In this document: positions 44,030 through 53,342 of the stretch, one piece after another | Layout: each line of letters begins with the position of its first letter | Position numbering within the stretch: position 1 is the first letter of the stretch | Notes under the pieces: generated by a model | Told to the model about the DNA's origin: nothing | Seen by the model: only the letters and a program-made list of their open reading frames with translations | The model's database searches: none | Translations under genes and position numbers: made by a program | Assembly (NCBI RefSeq): GCF_015356855.1 | Contig: NZ_ARXR01000004.1 | Location: 62,001-126,000 of the forward strand | Length of the DNA stretch: 64,000 nt | Direction of reading: 5' to 3' | Source of the DNA: Alloalcanivorax venustensis ISO4 | GTDB taxonomy: Bacteria; Pseudomonadota; Gammaproteobacteria; Pseudomonadales; Alcanivoracaceae

Positions 44030-46552
44030 ATGCGCACGCATCACTTGCCGATTCAGGGCGCCACCTGCCAGGGCTGCGCCAAAAAAATCCGGACCGCCCT
44101 CGGGGCGGTGCCCGGCGCCGACGAGATCCAGGTGGATCTCGATGAACAGACGGTCACCGTGCGCGGCGACGCCCGGCCCGAGGCACTGACCCGCGCCCTG
44201 GCGGAGAGCGGTTACGGCGTGAAACCGGCGCCCGAGCCGGAGCCGGAGCCGGAGCCGGAGCCCGAATCCGAAGGCAGCGACAGTGCCCGGTCCGGCGGCG
44301 ACATCCAGCTTGCGATCACCGGCGCCACCTGCGCCTCCTGCGTTCGCAGCATCGAAACCGCCCTGGGCGGCGTGGCCGGCGTCCGCGAGGCGAGCATGAA
44401 CCTGGCCGACCACAGCGCCCGGGTAAGCGGCCGGGCGGCGCCGCGGGATCTTATCCGCGCGGTGGAGAGCGCCGGCTACGGCGCCAGCGTGATCGACGAC
44501 CCGCGCCGCGCCGACCAGGAACGGGAGGAGCGCAAGCAGGCCCACTACCGGCAGCTGCTGCGCCACACCGGTTACGGCCTGGGCGTGGGCGCGCCCCTGA
44601 TGCTGTGGGGCCTGCTCGGCGGCAGCATGACGGTGCAACCGGGCACCTGGAGCCAGGCGGCCTGGCTGGCGGTGGGCGTGATCACCCTGGCGGTGCTGGC
44701 GGTGCCCGGACGGCCGTTCTTCGTCGGCGCCTGGAAAGCCCTGCGCCACCACAACGCCAACATGGACACGCTGATCGCGCTGGGCACCGGCACCGCCTGG
44801 CTGTACTCCATGGTGGTGGTGCTGGCGCCGGGGCTGGTGCCGGAAGCGGCCCGCCATGTCTATTTCGAAGCCAGCGCCATGATCATCGGCCTGATCAGCC
44901 TGGGCCTGGCCCTGGAAGTGCGCGCCCGGGGCAAGACCAGCGCCGCCGTCAAACGCCTGCTCGACCTGCGTGCCAAAACCGCCCGCGTGCTGCGTGACGG
45001 CGGCGAACAGGACATCCCGGTGGAACAGGTGGTGGCCGGCGACCGCGTGCGGGTGCGCCCGGGCGAGAAAATCGCCGTGGACGGCGAAGTGGAAGAAGGC
45101 AGCAGCCGGCTGGACGAATCCATGCTCACCGGCGAGCCGATGCCGGTGGCCAAGGGCCCCGGCGACAGCGTCGCCGCCGGCACCCTGAACGAGGGCGGCA
45201 CGCTGATCTATCGGGCCACCCGGGTGGGCGCGGACACTGCCCTGGCGCGGATCATCGAGCTGGTGAAAAAAGCCCAGGGCACCAAGCCGCCGATCGGGCG
45301 CCTGGCGGACCAGGTGTCCGCGGTGTTCGTGCCCACCATCATGCTGATCGCGGTGGCCGCCGCTCTGGCCTGGTTCAATCTGGGGCCGCAGCCGCCGTTC
45401 TCGCACATGATGGTGGCGGCCACCACGGTGCTGATCATCGCCTGCCCCTGCGCCCTGGGCCTGGCCACGCCCATGTCGGTGATGGTGGGCGTGGGCAAGG
45501 CCGCCGAGTACGGCATCCTGATCCGCCAGGGCGAAGCGCTGCAGACCGCCGCCGACCTGGACACCGTGGTGCTGGACAAGACCGGCACCATCACCGAGGG
45601 CCGCCCGGCGCTGACCCGGGTGCTGGCCGCCGACGGCGACACCGAGGAGGAAGTGCTGACACTGGCCGCCAGCCTGGAAGCCGGCTCGGAACACCCGCTG
45701 GCCCGGGCGATTATGACCGCCGCCGAGGAACGCGGCCTGTCACCGCGGTCGGTCAGCGACTTCCAGGCGCTTAACGGCAAGGGCGTCAGCGCCCGGCTCG
45801 ACGGCGCCACCCTGCGGCTGGGCAACCGCCGCTGGCTGGAGCAGGAAGGGGTCACCCTGGCGCTGCAGGACCAGGCCGCCGCGCTCAGCGAGGACGCCGC
45901 CACGCCGCTGTTCCTGGCCCGCGACGACCGGGTGATCGGCGTGCTGGGCGTCGCCGACCGCATCAAGGACGACGCCGCCGACGCCATTCGCCGGCTGCGT
46001 GAGCGCGGCCTGCGGGTGATCATGATCACCGGCGATATCCAGGCCAGCGCCGACGCCATCGCCCGCCAGGCCGGCGTCGACGAGGTGCTCGCCGAGGTGC
46101 TGCCGGAGGACAAGGCCCGCGAAGTGAAGCGGCTGCAGCAGGACGGCGCCAAGGTGGCAATGGTCGGCGACGGCATCAACGACGCCCCGGCGCTGGCCCA
46201 GGCCGACGTGGGCTTCGCCATCGGCACCGGCACCGACGTGGCCATCGAGTCCGCCGCCGTCACGCTGATGAGCGGCTCGCTGCACGGCGTCGCCGACGCC
46301 ATGGCGATCTCCCGGGCGACGCTGGGCAACATCAAGCAGAACCTGTTCGGCGCCTTCGTCTACAACAGCCTGGGCGTGCCGGTGGCCGCCGGTCTGCTCT
46401 ACCCGTTCACCGGCTGGCTGCTCAGCCCGGTGATCGCCGGCGCCGCCATGTCGCTGAGCTCGGTGACCGTGGTCAGCAACGCCAACCGGCTGCGCTTCTT
46501 CAAACCCAACAAAGCGGACCGCCGCACGGCCGAGGGGAGGCACGACTCATGA
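44030..46552 (+). CDS. copA: Copper-exporting P1B-type ATPase
   Basis: CopA pumps Cu(I) from cytoplasm to periplasm. The 840-residue protein has two heavy-metal-associated domains (GATCQGC near residue 15 and GATCASC near 100). They are joined by a Pro-Glu repeat linker (about 66-80). It has eight expected membrane segments, the ion-path CPC in IIACPCALG (about 471), phosphorylation motif DKTGT (about 516), HP motif SEHPLARAI, and hinge [12 protein letters not shown] (about 713). The ATG at 44030 starts just before the first HMA domain. A CueR-type promoter lies 46 bases upstream. The stop overlaps the cupredoxin start by four bases. Confidence 0.96.
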   Translation: MRTHHLPIQGATCQGCAKKIRTALGAVPGADEIQVDLDEQTVTVRGDARPEALTRALAESGYGVKPAPEPEPEPEPEPESEGSDSARSGGDIQLAITGATCASCVRSIETALGGVAGVREASMNLADHSARVSGRAAPRDLIRAVESAGYGASVIDDPRRADQEREERKQAHYRQLLRHTGYGLGVGAPLMLWGLLGGSMTVQPGTWSQAAWLAVGVITLAVLAVPGRPFFVGAWKALRHHNANMDTLIALGTGTAWLYSMVVVLAPGLVPEAARHVYFEASAMIIGLISLGLALEVRARGKTSAAVKRLLDLRAKTARVLRDGGEQDIPVEQVVAGDRVRVRPGEKIAVDGEVEEGSSRLDESMLTGEPMPVAKGPGDSVAAGTLNEGGTLIYRATRVGADTALARIIELVKKAQGTKPPIGRLADQVSAVFVPTIMLIAVAAALAWFNLGPQPPFSHMMVAATTVLIIACPCALGLATPMSVMVGVGKAAEYGILIRQGEALQTAADLDTVVLDKTGTITEGRPALTRVLAADGDTEEEVLTLAASLEAGSEHPLARAIMTAAEERGLSPRSVSDFQALNGKGVSARLDGATLRLGNRRWLEQEGVTLALQDQAAALSEDAATPLFLARDDRVIGVLGVADRIKDDAADAIRRLRERGLRVIMITGDIQASADAIARQAGVDEVLAEVLPEDKAREVKRLQQDGAKVAMVGDGINDAPALAQADVGFAIGTGTDVAIESAAVTLMSGSLHGVADAMAISRATLGNIKQNLFGAFVYNSLGVPVAAGLLYPFTGWLLSPVIAGAAMSLSSVTVVSNANRLRFFKPNKADRRTAEGRHDS

Positions 46553-46908
46553 GCTGGTTGATCAATCTCTCCGGCCTGGCGCTGATGGCGCTGATCGTCT
46601 GGTGGTTCTGGCTGGCCGGCGCCGGCAAGGCACGGCGCGCCACTCACGGCGCGGTGGATATTATCGTCGACGACGGGGTCTATGAGCCGGCGGTGATCGA
46701 GAGCAACGCCGGCGAACCGCTGTCGCTGCGCTTCGAGCGACGCGACGCCAGCCCCTGCGCCGAACAGGTAGTGTTCCACGGCCTCGACGTCAGCGAGTAT
46801 TTACCGGTGGGGGAAACCACCACGGTAACGCTGACGCCGGAACAACCGGGCACCTACCGTTTTACCTGCCAGATGAATATGTACCAGGGCAAACTGATCG
46901 TTCACTGA
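46549..46908 (+). CDS. Membrane-anchored cupredoxin-domain protein
   Basis: A 119-residue protein with one N-terminal membrane segment (about residues 5-24, [20 protein letters not shown]) and a periplasmic cupredoxin-like domain (about 35-119). Possible copper ligands are Cys69 in SPCAEQV, His75 in VFHGLD, and the C-terminal [10 protein letters not shown] with Cys and two Met. Translationally coupled to copA, it probably receives or buffers exported copper. The family (cupredoxin PF13473-like) is commonly found with CopA. Confidence 0.82.
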   Translation: MSWLINLSGLALMALIVWWFWLAGAGKARRATHGAVDIIVDDGVYEPAVIESNAGEPLSLRFERRDASPCAEQVVFHGLDVSEYLPVGETTTVTLTPEQPGTYRFTCQMNMYQGKLIVH

Positions 46909-46923
46909 CACGAGGATAGCACC

Positions 46924-47364
46924 ATGAAGCGTTTACTGACCGCCGCCGGCCTGCTGGTGGCCAGTTCCCTGGCCGTGGCCGAGGCCCCCGAAGCCGGCAC
47001 CCTGGAGGTGTATAAATCACCGACCTGCGGCTGCTGCGAAAAATGGGCGGACCACATGCGCGACAACGGGTTCGACGTGGTCACCCACGACGTGCAGAAC
47101 CTGCAGCCGATCAAGGAAAAAGCACAGCTGCGTCCGGGGCTCGGCTCCTGCCACACCGCCTTTATCGACGGCTACGCCATCGAGGGCCATGTGCCGGCGG
47201 AAGACGTGCGCCGCCTGCTGGAGCAGAAACCCGATGCCCACGGGCTGACGGTGCCGGCCATGCCGGTGGGGTCGCCCGGGATGGAGATGGGCGACCGGCA
47301 GGACGATTACCAGGTGCTGCTGTATGGCGAGGACGGCGTTAAGGTGTTTGCCGAGCATCCTTGA
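46924..47364 (+). CDS. DUF411 periplasmic copper-resistance protein
   Basis: A 146-residue exported protein. The signal peptide ends near residue 19 (SLAVAEA), and the mature part has a thioredoxin-like fold. DUF411 hallmarks are VYKSPTCGCCEKWADHMRDNG (CGCC near residue 36) and a later cysteine in GLGSCHTAFIDGYAIEGHVP. The family is linked to copper binding or resistance. It lies 15 bases after the cupredoxin gene, completing a three-gene CueR-type operon. A REP element follows. Confidence 0.88.
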   Translation: MKRLLTAAGLLVASSLAVAEAPEAGTLEVYKSPTCGCCEKWADHMRDNGFDVVTHDVQNLQPIKEKAQLRPGLGSCHTAFIDGYAIEGHVPAEDVRRLLEQKPDAHGLTVPAMPVGSPGMEMGDRQDDYQVLLYGEDGVKVFAEHP

Positions 47365-47415
47365 GGGTTCGGGTCTGATGGTGGGCTCCGTAGCCCGGCG
47401 CCGGGAGCGGAGCCC

Positions 47416-47476
47416 TTGTGCGAGCGGGCCCCGCCCGCGAAAGGCAAGCGGAGCTTGCCGGCGGGATACCAGAGAC
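47416..47476 (+). repeat. REP element copy F (two-hairpin type)
   Basis: Stem 1 is GCGGGC-type; stem 2 is GGCAAGC/GCTTGCC with a GGA loop. It sits in the 117-base convergent gap between the DUF411 gene and the cytochrome gene, ending five bases before the cytochrome stop. Confidence 0.9.
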
Positions 47477-47481
47477 CTGTC

Positions 47482-49368
47482 TTATTCCTCCTGATCCGTG
47501 GTGCGGCTGCGCAGGTATTCGACCAGCGCCGCGCGGCCCTGGGCGTCATCGCCCTGGTCCAGGTTCTCGGGGAAGTAGAAGGGATGCGGGGCCTGCTCGC
47601 CCCGGGCCGGGTCGAGCAGGCGGTCGAGGCCGTCCCGGGCGTCGCTGCCGCGCACCGAGCCGTCGTGCAGGAAGCGGGCCTTGCCGTCCAGGGCCAGCAG
47701 CAGCGGCTGGGCGAAGCCGCGCCGGCCGCCGCGCAGGGTGGCGTCGAGGGCGACCACGGAGTCGTCGTAGGCCGGCGCGGGGCCGCCGCGGGCGTCCTGG
47801 ACGTCGCTGAAGTCGCTCACCGTGGACCGTTCGAACAGCACCAGCAGCTCGTCGTTGTAGGCCGGGTAGAGGGTTTCGATGGGGACCACCTCGGCGGAGA
47901 CCGGTTGGTTGGGGTCGGCGGTGTGGCAGGCCACGCAGCCGGCGCCGCCGTCTTCCCGGCCGGTGGTGAACAGGGCGCGGCCGGCGGCCACCTGGTCGGC
48001 GTCCAGATCGTCGGGGGCGGCCGGCGCCGGCAGTTGGTCGGTGTAGGCGCGCAGGTCATCCAGTTTCCGCTGGGCGACGCGGCGGCCCACCGTGCCGGCC
48101 GGGGCGCCCACCGGCAGGTCGGTGCGCTCCACCTCGACGAACGGAATCACATCGGTGGCGGCCATGCCCTCCGGGATCACCCCGGTGTCGCGCAGCACCG
48201 CTTCGTAGCGCCGGGCGATCTCGTCGCCCAGGCGACCGGCGACCACGTTCAGGAAGGCACGCCCGGATTCGGTGAGCAGGCTGGTGGGTTCCATGGCGAC
48301 GGTGTAATCCTGATTGTTGAAGTCGTCGACCTTCTCGAAGATGCCGGCGTGGCTGCCCGGCGCCGCCAGGTCGGTGCGGAAGAACGGCGGCGTGATGGAG
48401 GCGTTGCCGAGGCCGTCCGGGGTGCCGTCGAACGAGGTGCGCGGGTAGTAGCGCCGGGTCTCGCCGTCCTGCTGGTAGGTGCCGGTAAGGTACTCGCGGG
48501 CGGCGGCGGTGGCCTCCTCGACGGTGCCGTCGGCGGGGATGCCGGCGAAGTCGCCGCGCCCGACGGTGACGCCGTCATAGGGCTCCGGCTCCGGCCCGGA
48601 GGGCAGCAGGCCGTCGAGCAGGCCGCCCTGGTCGTCGTCGCCGCCGGCGTCCGGCTGGTCCAGGCGCAGCTGCAGCAACGGCAGGTAGGCGAGCGGGTTA
48701 TTGGCGGTGGCGAACAGCGCGCCCACATCCAGGTCGCGGGCGATGACGCCGTCCACCGGCTGGCCGGCGGAGCCGGCGCCGGCCACGCCCGGGGCGAGCA
48801 CGTCGCCCTCGGTGCTGGCGTGGCAAAGCGCGCAGCTCACCCCGAGCCGGTCGCCGGCGGCCAGGTTGAGGCCGCCGCCGGTGAAGCCGTCGCTGCTGCC
48901 CAAAGGCTTGCGTTCGCCGTCGGCGCGGAACGGCACCAGCCCGATCACGGCGCCCTGGTTGAGCCAGGCGTTGAGGCGGGTCGGCTCCGCCAGCACCGTA
49001 TCGGCCGGGTCCGCGCCGGCCTCGATGCGGGCGGCGGCGTTGCGCAGCGCCTCGGCCTGTTGCGGCTCGAGCGCGGCGGTGTTGATGTTCAGCCCCATTT
49101 CCAGGGCCTGCAGCGGCGTCATACCGCTGTCTTCGATGCCCTGGGGCAAGCGCATGGCGGTGGTCCAGAAACCCTGGTTGCCGAATGTCTCGAAGCGGAA
49201 TATCTCGCGGCCACGGTCCACCGCGGTGGGGGCGGCGTCGCGTTGCTGCGGCGCGGCGGCGGTGCTCTCACCACCGCCGCCACCGTCACCGCCACAGGCG
49301 GTCAACGCGAGCAAGGTGCACAGCGCCATCGCGGCGCCGCGCCCGGTGTGCATGGAAATAGCTGACAT
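47482..49368 (-). CDS. Di-heme cytochrome c lipoprotein (MauG/CcpA superfamily-like)
   Basis: A 628-residue lipoprotein: signal peptide with lipobox LTAC (Cys near 24), a glycine-rich linker, then a large periplasmic domain with two heme motifs. These are CALCH (about residue 178) and CVACH (about residue 477). The C-terminal segment KARFLHDGSVRG is typical of di-heme peroxidase/MauG relatives, and RGREIFRFETFGNQGFWTTAM is a conserved N-terminal block. The length resembles RoxA-type rubber oxygenases more than classical CcpA (about 350), but substrate is undetermined. The ATG at 49368 was chosen for the signal peptide. A perfect 16-base palindrome lies 39 bases upstream. Confidence 0.8.
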   Translation of the reverse strand: MSAISMHTGRGAAMALCTLLALTACGGDGGGGGESTAAAPQQRDAAPTAVDRGREIFRFETFGNQGFWTTAMRLPQGIEDSGMTPLQALEMGLNINTAALEPQQAEALRNAAARIEAGADPADTVLAEPTRLNAWLNQGAVIGLVPFRADGERKPLGSSDGFTGGGLNLAAGDRLGVSCALCHASTEGDVLAPGVAGAGSAGQPVDGVIARDLDVGALFATANNPLAYLPLLQLRLDQPDAGGDDDQGGLLDGLLPSGPEPEPYDGVTVGRGDFAGIPADGTVEEATAAAREYLTGTYQQDGETRRYYPRTSFDGTPDGLGNASITPPFFRTDLAAPGSHAGIFEKVDDFNNQDYTVAMEPTSLLTESGRAFLNVVAGRLGDEIARRYEAVLRDTGVIPEGMAATDVIPFVEVERTDLPVGAPAGTVGRRVAQRKLDDLRAYTDQLPAPAAPDDLDADQVAAGRALFTTGREDGGAGCVACHTADPNQPVSAEVVPIETLYPAYNDELLVLFERSTVSDFSDVQDARGGPAPAYDDSVVALDATLRGGRRGFAQPLLLALDGKARFLHDGSVRGSDARDGLDRLLDPARGEQAPHPFYFPENLDQGDDAQGRAALVEYLRSRTTDQEE

Positions 49369-49406
49369 TGTTGTTCTCCCGATACCTGCTTTTAAGCACA
49401 GCAAAA

Positions 49407-49422
49407 ATCCGCCCGGGCGGAT
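49407..49422. promoter_or_regulatory. Perfect 16-bp palindrome upstream of cytochrome gene
   Basis: ATCCGCCCGGGCGGAT is a perfect 16-base palindrome centred about 46 bases upstream of the cytochrome ATG, in the 208-base divergent gap to the LysE gene. It has no T run. A regulator-binding site is likelier than a terminator. Confidence 0.5.
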
Positions 49423-49576
49423 AAATAACCACAAAGTCTGGGAGAGTAACCAGAAAGGCGGGAGAGCGGCCACAGCGCCGGCGCCAGGTTTGCAATAAAG
49501 GGAAAAACGACACCTAAGTTTACCTGACGCGTACAAAAGGCATCATCACCCGACCCCAGGATCTGACGAGGACCCC

Positions 49577-50179
49577 ATGCTTGCTGTAAACGACTGGCTG
49601 CTGTTGATCGGCGTGTGCGCCCTGGGCGCGATGACACCGGGCGCCAGCCTGGCGGTGGTGACCCGCCACACACTGCGCGGCTCGGCCCGCGCCGGCGTCA
49701 GCGCCGGTCTTGCCCATGCCGCCGGCATCGGCGTGTACGCCGCCGCCACGGTGGCGGGGCTGGCGGTGGTGTTGCGCGGTTTCCCACAGCTGGAAATCGC
49801 CATCCGGCTGGCGGGTTCATTGTTTTTGTTGTGGCTGGCACTGGGCAGCTGGCGCGCCGCCGCGCGTCCGGCGCCGGAGCCGGATGCGCAGGCCGGCGCC
49901 AACGCGGTGCGCGACGGCTTTCTGATCGCCTTCCTGAACCCCAAGGTGGCGCTGTTCTTCCTGGCGCTGTTCAGCCAGTTCGTAAGCGCGGAGATGGCCA
50001 TGGCCGCGCGGGTTCAGGTGGCCGCCACGGCGGTGGTGATCGACGCCGCCTGGTACAGTCTGGTGGCGCTGTTGCTGGCGCGCGGGCCAATGCTCGCGGC
50101 CCTGCGCCGGCACCACGACAAGGTGGAACGCGCCACCGCGGTGGTGCTGGTGCTGGTCGCGGCGGCGGTCTGGCTTTAA
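49577..50179 (+). CDS. LysE/RhtB-family amino-acid exporter
   Basis: A 200-residue inner-membrane protein with five to six hydrophobic segments. Family motifs are GAMTPGASLAVVTRHTLRGSARAGVSAGL near the N-terminus and FLIAFLNPKVALFFLALFSQF in the middle. LysE/RhtB proteins export amino acids or derivatives; the substrate cannot be deduced. It is convergent with rlmI, 21 bases between stops. Confidence 0.88.
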   Translation: MLAVNDWLLLIGVCALGAMTPGASLAVVTRHTLRGSARAGVSAGLAHAAGIGVYAAATVAGLAVVLRGFPQLEIAIRLAGSLFLLWLALGSWRAAARPAPEPDAQAGANAVRDGFLIAFLNPKVALFFLALFSQFVSAEMAMAARVQVAATAVVIDAAWYSLVALLLARGPMLAALRRHHDKVERATAVVLVLVAAAVWL

Positions 50180-50200
50180 GGCCGGCTCGCTGTTGTTCCG

Positions 50201-51403
50201 TTAAAAACGGAACAGCAGCCGCGCGAACCAGCTTTTCAGGTAAGCGGTTTCCGGAATCGCCGGATGCACCGGGTGGTCCGGCCCCTGCCCTTCGAAGCCG
50301 ATCACCTGCAGTGAACGGTCGATGTGCCGGGCGGAGGAACGCACCACGTCGAGCAGTTTGTCCGCCGGCAGGTGCATGGAGCAGGACGCGGAAATCAGAT
50401 AGCCGCCCGGCTTCACCAGCCGCACCGCCAGTTCGTTGATGGCGTGGTAGCCGGCCAGGCCGCTCTTGAAATCCTTGCGCCGTTTGATAAAAGCGGGCGG
50501 ATCCAGAATCACCAGATCGAACTTTTCGCCGTCGGCGAGCAGTTGCTTCATGGCGGTGGTGGCGTCGCCTTCCAGGGTGTGCAGCTGCTCCGCCACGCCG
50601 TTCATTTCCGCGTTGCGGTGCATGTATTCCAGCGCCAGTGACGAGCTGTCGATGCCGGTCACCTCGGCGGCGCCGGCCATGGCCGCCTGCACGCCCCAGC
50701 CGCCGCAGTAGGCGAACACATCCAGCACCCGGGCGCCTTTGGCCAGCGGCGCCATCCGCGCCCGGGCACTACGGTGATCGAAGAACCAGCCGGTCTTTTG
50801 CCCTTCGCGCAGCGGCGCCTGGAAACGGCCACCGTTCTCGTGCAGTTCCACGCTTTCCGGCACCTCGCCCTTGAGGGCACGGGTGTAGAGCGGCAGGTCT
50901 TCCAGTTCGCGGACGCCGGCCTCGTTCTTGACCACGATATTGGCCGGCGACAGGACCGCGTCCAGGGCCGCCGCCACGGTGTCCAGATGGGCCTCCATGC
51001 CGGCGGTGCCCGCCTGCATCACCAGGGTGTCCTGGTAGCGGTCCACCACCAGGCCGGGCAGGCCGTCCGCCTCGCCGTGCACCAGCCGGTAGCCGGGCTG
51101 CGGATAGAGCGTCTCGCGCAACGCCAGCGCCTGCTCGATGCGCTTCTTGAAGAAGCTGCGCGACGGTTCCTGTTTCACGTCACGGCTGTACAGGCGGGCG
51201 GCGATCAGTGAATTGGGGCTCATAAAGGCCCGACCGAGCGCCTTGCCGCGGCTGTCTTCCACCACGCAGGCGGTGCCGGCGGGCAGGCTTTTGAGCGGGC
51301 TGTGGGCGGTGTCCACTTCGTTGGCGTAGATCCATTCATGGCCGGCCTTGAGGCGGCGTTCCTCGTTTTTCTTGAGGCGCAGGGTAGGAGTGTCGTCGGT
51401 CAT
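50201..51403 (-). CDS. rlmI: 23S rRNA (cytosine-1962-C5)-methyltransferase
   Basis: RlmI makes m5C1962 in 23S rRNA. The 400-residue protein has an N-terminal PUA domain (RLKAGHEWIYANEV, about residues 15-80), then the Rossmann methylase domain. There VLDVFAYCGGWGVQAA binds SAM and FDLVILDPPAFIKRRKDFK is followed by the catalytic-cysteine segment LISASCSMHL. GEADGLPGLVVDRY is also family-typical. The ATG at 51403 fits the family start. Confidence 0.94.
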   Translation of the reverse strand: MTDDTPTLRLKKNEERRLKAGHEWIYANEVDTAHSPLKSLPAGTACVVEDSRGKALGRAFMSPNSLIAARLYSRDVKQEPSRSFFKKRIEQALALRETLYPQPGYRLVHGEADGLPGLVVDRYQDTLVMQAGTAGMEAHLDTVAAALDAVLSPANIVVKNEAGVRELEDLPLYTRALKGEVPESVELHENGGRFQAPLREGQKTGWFFDHRSARARMAPLAKGARVLDVFAYCGGWGVQAAMAGAAEVTGIDSSSLALEYMHRNAEMNGVAEQLHTLEGDATTAMKQLLADGEKFDLVILDPPAFIKRRKDFKSGLAGYHAINELAVRLVKPGGYLISASCSMHLPADKLLDVVRSSARHIDRSLQVIGFEGQGPDHPVHPAIPETAYLKSWFARLLFRF

Positions 51404-51484
51404 GGGTGGCTCACTCGCGCAAAAGCGGCAGTTTATCACGGCACCGGCCGCCGTGAGTGCAATGACCGAGGATGAAGCCCCCGA

Positions 51485-51526
51485 CATACCCTTTGGTATG
51501 CGCGCGGCGCGCAGCTGGGCTACACT
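51485..51526 (+). promoter_or_regulatory. Predicted MFS-gene promoter with palindrome
   Basis: A perfect palindrome CATACC-CTTT-GGTATG (51485-51500) lies 20 bases before a TACACT -10-like box (51521-51526), so it would touch the -35 position. A GC-rich alternating stretch GCGCGCGGCGCGC lies between. The MFS start is at 51616. Predicted only. Confidence 0.4.
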
Positions 51527-51615
51527 CGACCGGGTAACTCGGGTAAAGCCGCTTGCCCTTCCTGGCCGGGCGGCGGGAGATAATAACGAAGCGCTCAGCG
51601 CCCTTGAGGATCACC

Positions 51616-52851
51616 ATGCGTTTTTTCCAGCAGCGTCCCCCCTTTGTCCTGATGGTCGCCACCGGCGCCATGTGCACCGTGGTGGTATTGGTGTTCGCGC
51701 GCCTGTGCTACGGCCTGGTGCTGCCGGCCATGCGCGACGGCCTGGGGCTGAGCTATGCCCAGGCCGCCAACCTGAGCACCGCCACCGCGCTGGGCTATCT
51801 GCTGCTGGTGATGGTGGCCGGGGTGTTCGCCGCCCGTTTCGGCGGCAAGCAGTCGGTGCTGCTGGGGCTGGTGCTGGTGACGCTGGGCTTTATCGGTCTC
51901 AGCCAGGCCAGCGACTACCGGGTGCTGCTGGCGCTGATGGTGATGCTCGGCATGGGCACCGCCTTCGGCTACACACCGTTGATTTCGCTGCTCGCCAACA
52001 CCTACCCGAAGCGGCGCGGCTCGGTGATCGGCTTCACCAACAGCGGCGTGGGCGCCGGCATGCTGCTGGCCGGCGCGCTGGTGCCGGCGCTCACCCAGGC
52101 GGACACCAGCGACGGCTGGCGCCATGTGTGGCTGAGCTTCGCCGCCGGCGGCGCCCTGGTGACCACCCTGGTGCTGCTGTTTCTGCGCAACCCGGAGCGG
52201 CCCATGGCCGCCAGCACCGACGCCGCCACCGGTGTCGGCGGCCCCGGCGAACCGATCTTCCGTAACCCCCATGTGGTCACCGTGGGGCTGGTGTACGGCG
52301 TGCTCGGGCTCACCTACATCGTGCAGGTCACCTTTATGTACAGCTTCGCGCTGGACGGCGGCCTGACGGCGCTGAGCGCCGGGCACCTGGTGTCGCTGAT
52401 GGGGATTCTGTCGATCTTCGCCGGGCCGTTCTGGGGCTGGCTGGCGGACCGGCTGGGCTACTCCAACGGCCTGGTGCTGTCCATGTCGCTGTCGCTGCTG
52501 GCCACCGCCCTGCCGGTGATCTGGCCGCAGCCCTGGGCGTTCGCCGCCCACTTCGTGATTCTGGGGCTGTGCGTGGCGGGCCTGTTCACCTCCATTCTGG
52601 CGGCGTCCACGGAAACCGTGCCGCCCCATCAGGCGCCGGTGGCGGTGAGCTTCGTCACCCTGTTCTACGCCACCGGCCAGTTCCTGGGGCCGGCGCTGGC
52701 CGGCCTGGTGGTGGAGTGGAGCGAAGGCTTCCGGGTGGCCTTCGCCGGCAGCTGCCTGGTGATGGTGGGCGGCGTCTACTTGTGCTGGCGCACCCGCCGC
52801 CACCAGGGCTACCGGGCGGTGCCGGCCAGCGCCTGCGCCGCCGGCGAATAA
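51616..52851 (+). CDS. Major facilitator superfamily transporter (YbfB/YjiJ-like)
   Basis: A 411-residue inner-membrane transporter with about twelve hydrophobic segments. The N-terminal segment VLVFARLCYGLVLPAMRDGLGLSYAQAANLSTATALGYL resembles YbfB/YjiJ-family MFS proteins. The motif-A region (GVFAARFGGKQSVLLG) and GWLADRLGYSNGLVLS mark the two halves. Substrate unknown. The ATG at 51616 lies 8 bases after TGAGGA. Its last 43 bases overlap the convergent ogt gene. Confidence 0.85.
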   Translation: MRFFQQRPPFVLMVATGAMCTVVVLVFARLCYGLVLPAMRDGLGLSYAQAANLSTATALGYLLLVMVAGVFAARFGGKQSVLLGLVLVTLGFIGLSQASDYRVLLALMVMLGMGTAFGYTPLISLLANTYPKRRGSVIGFTNSGVGAGMLLAGALVPALTQADTSDGWRHVWLSFAAGGALVTTLVLLFLRNPERPMAASTDAATGVGGPGEPIFRNPHVVTVGLVYGVLGLTYIVQVTFMYSFALDGGLTALSAGHLVSLMGILSIFAGPFWGWLADRLGYSNGLVLSMSLSLLATALPVIWPQPWAFAAHFVILGLCVAGLFTSILAASTETVPPHQAPVAVSFVTLFYATGQFLGPALAGLVVEWSEGFRVAFAGSCLVMVGGVYLCWRTRRHQGYRAVPASACAAGE

Positions 52852-53342
52852 GTCTCCGGTTCGCGGCCGTTTTCCCAGTCCAGCAGCCAGGCCTTGCGCC
52901 CCACGCCACCGGCATAACCGGTCAGTGAACCGTTGGCGCCCACCACCCGGTGGCAGGGCACCAGCAACGACCAAGGGTTTCGTCCCACCGCGGCGCCCAC
53001 CGCGCGCACCGCCGCCGGGCGCCCGAGACGGGCCGCCAGGGTGCCGTAGGTCCAGGTCTCGCCGGCGGGGATACGGCGCAGCTCCGCCCACACCGCCTGT
53101 TGAAAGGCGGTGCCCCGCCGCGCCAGCGGCAGGTCGAAGCCGGCGCGCCCCTGGTCCTCGAAGTAACCGCGCAGCTGCTCCGCGGCGCGGGCCAGCAAGG
53201 GGTTGTCCGGACGGTGGGTCCAGGCGGCCGGGTCCGGGTGGTATTTCTGGCCCTCGAACCAGACCCCCAGCAACGCCCGTTCGTCGGCGGCCACCAGCAT
53301 GGCCCCCAGGGGGCCGGGAATCGCTACATAGTCCGTCATCAT
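52809..53342 (-). CDS. ogt: Methylated-DNA--protein-cysteine methyltransferase
   Basis: Ogt repairs O6-methylguanine by suicidal transfer to its own cysteine. The 177-residue product has the active-site LVPCHRVVGANGSLTGYAGG near residue 130, with upstream GTAFQQAVWAELRRIPAGETWTYG helix-turn-helix. Two adjacent ATGs start it; the first overlaps the stop of the Ada-AlkA gene, indicating translational coupling of two alkylation-repair genes. It ends inside the MFS gene on the other strand. Confidence 0.93.
   Translation of the reverse strand: MMTDYVAIPGPLGAMLVAADERALLGVWFEGQKYHPDPAAWTHRPDNPLLARAAEQLRGYFEDQGRAGFDLPLARRGTAFQQAVWAELRRIPAGETWTYGTLAARLGRPAAVRAVGAAVGRNPWSLLVPCHRVVGANGSLTGYAGGVGRKAWLLDWENGREPETYSPAAQALAGTAR

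Noticed and set aside
44230-44275. Pro-Glu repeat in CopA as an assembly error
   Set aside because: The frame is intact across it and both HMA domains are complete; a real linker is the simpler explanation.
43910-45694. 594-codon open frame on the minus strand
   Set aside because: Antisense to copA, which has every P1B-ATPase motif; also runs through the CueR-type promoter.
47416-49365. 649-codon open frame on the plus strand
   Set aside because: Antisense to the di-heme cytochrome gene, which has signal peptide and heme motifs; the frame starts within a REP element.
51595-53091. 498-codon open frame on the minus strand
   Set aside because: Antisense to the MFS gene and out of frame with ogt; low-complexity His/Gln/Arg composition.
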